Shown here: piece after piece, positions 5,719 through 8,296 of the stretch
How the letters are laid out: each line of letters starts with the position of its first letter
Position numbering within the stretch: position 1 is the first letter of the stretch
NCBI GenBank assembly: GCA_024274855.1
Contig: JAJSAJ010000950.1
Span: 1-8,296, forward strand
From: Planctomycetota bacterium
GTDB lineage: Bacteria > Planctomycetota > Planctomycetia > Pirellulales > Pirellulaceae
Reading direction: 5' to 3'
Length of the DNA: 8,296 bases
Notes under the pieces: model-generated
Seen by the model: the letters and a program-made list of their open reading frames with translations, nothing else
What the model was told of the DNA's origin: nothing
Database searches by the model: none
Translations under genes and position numbers: made by a program

Positions 5719-5960
5719 TCACGATTTCTGTCTGCCGGTTTTTGCGGTGGCGATCGATTTCACAATGATCGCGATCAATTCGTCGCGCTCATCGAGTGAC
5801 GGCGACAGTCAGCACCTGACGGCAGCAGCTCGGCACATGTGATCAACTCGAGCCAACATTGCGACGCGCGCAACTCTTTTTGGCAGATCTGCATCTTGTG
5901 GATGAAGTCCTTCTTACTTTCGGAGCCACGAGCCTCCGCATAGTTTAGAGCGGGAGCTTT
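5719..5960 (-). pseudogene. Remnant of a second four-helix-bundle protein gene, frameshifted and lacking its start
   Basis: Read on the minus strand from about 5957, the frame gives APALNYAEARGSESKKDF and IHKMQICQKELRASQCWLEL, then ELLPSG, matching the other common subtype of the four-helix-bundle family (S-P-A-x-N-Y-A-E-A-R-G ... FIHKM ... KEL ... WL). That frame then runs off into unrelated residues and stops at 5775-5777. The family C-terminus continues in a second frame as SLDERDELIAIIVKSIATAK and ends with the stop at 5719-5721. Loss of a single base near 5808 would explain the shift. The first third of the gene is absent; the recognisable part begins just inside hairpin element C (5978). 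It is therefore a pseudogene of about 80 codons of a normal 115-130. It is a different subtype from the remnant at 335-616, so the two are not simple duplicates. Confidence 0.7.
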
Positions 5961-5977
5961 CGAGTGACCATGTTGCT

Positions 5978-6029
5978 CTTAGCTCAATAGACTCGCTCAC
6001 CAACGGCACAAGGCCGTTGGGGTCGATCA
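5978..6029 (+). repeat. Hairpin element C (family A-D), plus orientation
   Basis: It begins CTTAGCT, with leader ending TCACC, stem half AACGGC (6002-6007), loop ACAAG (6008-6012), stem half GCCGTT (6013-6018) and GGGGTC (6019-6024). It is the inverted partner of element A (one mismatch in 52). It sits at the truncated 5' end of the four-helix-bundle remnant (minus strand) and 37 bp past the end of the Cys-rich lipoprotein gene, so it is also in the 3' region of the outer-membrane-factor operon. Confidence 0.85.
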
Positions 6030-6065
6030 ATCGCCACTTACCCCCGAGTGCCTCAGGTGACAAGG

Positions 6066-6350
6066 CTACTTGGGTTGCTGCACTGTCGCGGGCGTTGGAG
6101 ATTCTTCCGACAACTCGGAATCCACCACTGTCATATCGGGGGTGCCATGTTGCTGAAAATACAGGGACGCACCTGGCGTCGGGCAATGACAACCCTCGTA
6201 AGACACATACGGCAGGGGCTGTGGTGTGCAATAGAGGTAAGGGACACAATCCCCCTCATAATCGTGATATGCGGCCGCGCAGCCGGACATGGAAAGCATC
6301 AATGTGACGCCAAGCAGTTTCCATATTGGCGATGGTTTATTCTTCAACAT
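6066..6350 (-). CDS. Small Cys-rich lipoprotein (94 aa) paired with the outer-membrane factor
   Basis: Start chosen at the ATG at 6350-6348 because GAAGGAAA lies upstream at proper spacing (AAGG about 9 bases before the ATG) and the protein then begins with a clean signal peptide. A longer in-frame start at 6419 would put the signal internally. The signal (MLKNK, hydrophobic 9-19) ends in the lipobox MSGC, with Cys24 as the lipidated residue. The mature part is about 70 residues, rich in Tyr, Pro and Cys: Cys35, Cys41, and the motif EGCHCPTPGAS with Cys54, His55 and Cys56. The C-terminal third is Ser/Thr/Pro-rich and probably disordered. It follows the outer-membrane factor by 94 bp on the same strand and is likely co-transcribed. 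The C-x-C with nearby Cys and His suggests metal binding, but the function is unknown; I recall similar small proteins beside planctomycete RND operons. Confidence 0.75.
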   Translation of the reverse strand: MLKNKPSPIWKLLGVTLMLSMSGCAAAYHDYEGDCVPYLYCTPQPLPYVSYEGCHCPTPGASLYFQQHGTPDMTVVDSELSEESPTPATVQQPK

Positions 6351-6356
6351 GATCGA

Positions 6357-6364
6357 TTTCCTTC
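6357..6364 (-). promoter_or_regulatory. Ribosome-binding site of the Cys-rich lipoprotein
   Basis: On the minus strand GAAGGAAA lies just upstream of the ATG at 6350-6348. It fixes the start at 6350 rather than the upstream in-frame ATG at 6419. Confidence 0.6.
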
Positions 6365-6444
6365 GATTCCGGAGGCGGGGCGTCGCAATTCGATGCCAAC
6401 GTCTTTCAGTTTGGATCATGGGTAGGTGAATGACCGGGTTCTAA

Positions 6445-7974
6445 CTACGGCTGTGCCGGCAACGCTTCGGGAACCGGAAGACCGTTTGGGGCTGGAGGGG
6501 CATCCGGGCCCCGCTCAGTGGGCACTTCCGTCTGAAGCTGGCCACCGACAACTCGCTCCAATGTTGCCAGCGTCTGTTGCAGCTGCGATTCAAGGCGATG
6601 ATAGGCAATTCGGAAACGCAAGAGCCGCTGCCAGTTATCGATTAGCTGCAAAAAGTCCACTTCACCAACCTGATAGGCTGACTCGGAAACTTCCAGCGGC
6701 TGCTCGGACTTGGGAATGATATCGTCCCGAAACAGCTTGACCAGGTCGTACTGGCTGATGGCCTGTACATACAGATCCTTGACCGATTCCGCAGTGCGAT
6801 CTCGCAACGAATCGTACTGCCTGGTGCTGGCGACCACGCGGGACTCAGCCTCGCGAACGCCGGCTTCCAGTCGTTTGCGATAGATCGGAAGATTGACGGA
6901 AAACCCCAACAGTAAAGGGTCCTCGCCGGTCGAGACCGGACTGAGTCCAGCGGCCGAAGTACCAATCCACGTCATTCCCGCTGTCAGGTCCGGGAAGAAA
7001 TCGAGCCTTGCCAAATCGACCTTGTGACGATTGCTTTGCACGGCTGCCAATTGTGCGTGCAACTCGGGCTGCTGCGCAATTGCCTGCTCGTAAAGACGTT
7101 GCAAGTCTTGAGGAATCTGTTGCTCAGGCGCTTGTTCCAACGCGAGAACGGGCGTATTCGGCGAGATATGCAGCAATCTCGCCAACTTCGCCTGCCCGCT
7201 GTCGAGTTGCTGTCGAAGGCGGATTAACTGACTGTCAAGATTGGAAACTTCAACTTGTGCACGCAATACATCCTGTTGGCTCGCCTTGCCCGTCCGGTAC
7301 TTGCTGTCGGCAATACGGACGAAGTCGAGCAGGAGTTTTCGGTTTTCCTCGGTAATACGAGTCGCCTTCTGGATGTAATACAGCTCGTAATACGCCCGCT
7401 TAACCTGCTCGATTACGCTCAACTCCACAGAGGCCAGTTGTGCTCGGGCGACGTTCGCATCTGCTTCTGCCGCAGCCGCACGCGTGTCCAGCTTGCCGAA
7501 CCAGGGAAGTTGCTGACTTGCCGTCAGCGCTAGTTCCTGCTGCCCGGCAGCCGTCTGAACGGGCTCGGGAAATACGGTCATTCCCAACATCGGATCGCGA
7601 AGGCTAGCCGCCTGAGGTACTCGATAGGCCGCCGCATCAACTTTCTTCCGAGCGACTTCGATATCTGGATTTTGCGATAGCGCGTACGAAATATAGACGT
7701 CGACCGGCTGCGGGCCGCCTAGATCGGCCGCACCAGGTGGAACAGCCTCGGCCGCGAAATCCGTGGCGACCGAATGTGATACCTGATTCACGGAGCTCAC
7801 ATAGTCCGAAGTAAGGATCTCGCGGTGTGATCTGCAGCCCACGGTGGCGAATGCAATGACGACAATTCCCAGCCCGCATGCAAACCAACACGCAGACCGC
7901 TGAGGGCCGGCCGATGCGACGCCAAATGAAAGTGTCTGGAAAAAGGTCTTCTTCGTGCGTGGGGAGAAACGCAT
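6445..7974 (-). CDS. TolC/CzcC-type outer-membrane factor lipoprotein of an RND metal efflux system
   Basis: A 509-residue protein from the ATG at 7974 (515 from the ATG at 7992). The inner ATG is preferred because AGGA (7986-7983) lies 8 bases upstream of it, while the outer ATG has no clear site. The N-terminus has a basic stretch, a hydrophobic segment and FATVGC, so Cys47 (counting from the inner ATG) is probably lipidated. Two outer-membrane-efflux-protein repeats follow. The first has ALSQNPDIEVARKKVDAA, then QQLPWFGKLDTRAAAAEA, a hallmark of CzcC/CusC-like channels, then long helices with KYRTGKASQQDVLRAQVE. The second has QPELHAQLAAVQ, FFPDLTAGMTW, FSVNLPIYRKRLEAGV and YQVGEVDFLQLIDNWQ. 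The C-terminus is Pro-rich. It would form the trimeric outer-membrane channel of the exporter. It faces the adaptor/permease genes on the opposite strand instead of being co-directional with them. Confidence 0.9.
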   Translation of the reverse strand: MRFSPRTKKTFFQTLSFGVASAGPQRSACWFACGLGIVVIAFATVGCRSHREILTSDYVSSVNQVSHSVATDFAAEAVPPGAADLGGPQPVDVYISYALSQNPDIEVARKKVDAAAYRVPQAASLRDPMLGMTVFPEPVQTAAGQQELALTASQQLPWFGKLDTRAAAAEADANVARAQLASVELSVIEQVKRAYYELYYIQKATRITEENRKLLLDFVRIADSKYRTGKASQQDVLRAQVEVSNLDSQLIRLRQQLDSGQAKLARLLHISPNTPVLALEQAPEQQIPQDLQRLYEQAIAQQPELHAQLAAVQSNRHKVDLARLDFFPDLTAGMTWIGTSAAGLSPVSTGEDPLLLGFSVNLPIYRKRLEAGVREAESRVVASTRQYDSLRDRTAESVKDLYVQAISQYDLVKLFRDDIIPKSEQPLEVSESAYQVGEVDFLQLIDNWQRLLRFRIAYHRLESQLQQTLATLERVVGGQLQTEVPTERGPDAPPAPNGLPVPEALPAQP

Positions 7975-7982
7975 TGCAACGA

Positions 7983-7986
7983 TCCT
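7983..7986 (-). promoter_or_regulatory. Ribosome-binding site for the outer-membrane factor
   Basis: AGGA on the minus strand, 8 bases before the ATG at 7974-7972. It lies inside the first codons of the longer reading that starts at 7992, which argues for the shorter form. Confidence 0.5.
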
Positions 7987-8005
7987 ATCCATCTATGTTC
8001 TGAAC

Positions 8006-8036
8006 AGAGGTAATCCTCTTTGAATATCGTCGATAT
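8006..8036. promoter_or_regulatory. Possible control region of the outer-membrane factor: small hairpin and palindrome
   Basis: There are two small symmetrical elements upstream of the gene. AGAGG-TAAT-CCTCT (8006-8019) could form a 5-bp stem in the leader RNA. ATATCG-T-CGATAT (8024-8036) is a perfect 6-bp dyad around one base, about 50 bp before the start codon, where a repressor or activator operator could lie. I see no convincing -35/-10 pair and no regulator gene in the window, so this is a candidate only. Confidence 0.3.
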
Positions 8037-8174
8037 CATCATGCCCGATACACACCATCTGATCCGCTCAGTCGTTTCAGGCGACCTCGGAATCCGCGCC
8101 TTCCGCATAACCCGTAAAGTCACCGCAGACCCACCATCTCTCCGTACCGCATCTACGCTGCAACAGTGGCGAAA
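8037..8174. other. Upstream spacer: no gene seen
   Basis: No supported coding region or strong structure. It lies between the candidate operator of the outer-membrane factor and repeat E'. Any promoter for the minus-strand operon should be here or at 7993-8036. Confidence 0.4.
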
Positions 8175-8296
8175 GGGCCTTGATCGTAACGTGGTCCGGG
8201 TAGGTCCCGCTTGCCGAGCGGGACATGGCGTAATCCAGGACGCTACAAGAGGTTTGGAACTGCAGCCGGAACCTGTTTGCCTGCTGCTGGAACGGA
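8175..8296 (+). repeat. Repeat E': second copy of the 122-bp repeat, reaching the window edge
   Basis: Reverse complement of 5592-5713 with three mismatches by eye (opposite 5596, 5664 and 5690). It contains the hairpin GTCCCGCT-TGCCG-AGCGGGAC (8204-8224); the corresponding outermost pair is broken in the other copy. Since the match is still running at the last base, the true repeat may be longer. Confidence 0.85.

Noticed and set aside
5263..5842. Long plus-strand frames (178 and 86 codons)
   Set aside because: They run across repeat E, element D and the antisense of the four-helix-bundle remnant, and show no protein-like pattern.
5978..6029. tRNA-like look of element C (TTAGCTCAATAGAC and GGTCGATC resemble D-arm and T-arm)
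   Set aside because: There is no acceptor stem, the D-like part does not fold into a D-arm, and the other copies do not keep the T-like segment.
5914..6249. Minus-strand 111-codon frame overlapping the Cys-rich lipoprotein
   Set aside because: It is out of frame with the lipoprotein gene and is composed of element C and antisense remnant sequence; no ribosome-binding site or domain is visible.
1..8296. CRISPR array
   Set aside because: Repeats are few, inverted and unevenly spaced; there are no regular direct repeats with unique spacers and no cas genes.

Overview
The window carries most of a heavy-metal RND efflux locus (HME-RND, the CzcCBA/CusCBA class). The organism is probably a planctomycete, perhaps of the Pirellula/Rhodopirellula type. 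That placement is inferred from the His-rich tail of the adaptor, the small Cys-rich lipoprotein paired with the outer-membrane factor, four-helix-bundle (23S rRNA intervening-sequence type) gene remnants, and intergenic DNA full of palindromic repeats. No marker gene confirms it.

Layout. (1) 2-187 (+): C-terminal end of the periplasmic adaptor. (2) 188-1039: about 850 bp without an intact gene. It holds a ~100-bp palindromic repeat (R1, 235-334), a truncated four-helix-bundle remnant (335-616), two copies of a small hairpin element (A, 669-720; B, 807-853) and a very strong GC-rich hairpin (744-780). (3) 1040-4216 (+): RND permease, full length at 1058 codons, but broken by an in-frame TAA at codon 577. 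(4) 4218-4317: inverted second copy of R1, starting one base after the RND stop. (5) 4440-4540: four consecutive perfect hairpins. (6) 4563/4578-5195 (+): His-rich lipoprotein. (7) 5196-6065: no intact gene; hairpin element D, a 122-bp repeat E, a frameshifted remnant of a second four-helix-bundle gene (minus strand) and hairpin element C. (8) 6066-6350 (-): small Cys-rich lipoprotein. (9) 6445-7974 (-): TolC/CzcC-type outer-membrane factor lipoprotein. (10) 8175-8296: inverted copy of repeat E, running to the window edge.

How the genes fit together. The outer-membrane factor, adaptor and RND permease would form a tripartite proton-driven metal exporter. The His-rich and Cys-rich lipoproteins are plausible metal-binding accessories. 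The adaptor, permease and His-rich gene lie on the plus strand, while the outer-membrane factor and Cys-rich lipoprotein lie on the minus strand inside a segment bounded by the inverted E repeats. An inversion or mobile insertions could have rearranged an originally co-directional operon. With the permease stop codon, this suggests a locus that is decaying or switchable.

Most noteworthy is a family of four hairpin elements (A-D) with conserved flanks and compensating changes in the stem. One member sits at the broken end of each four-helix-bundle remnant.
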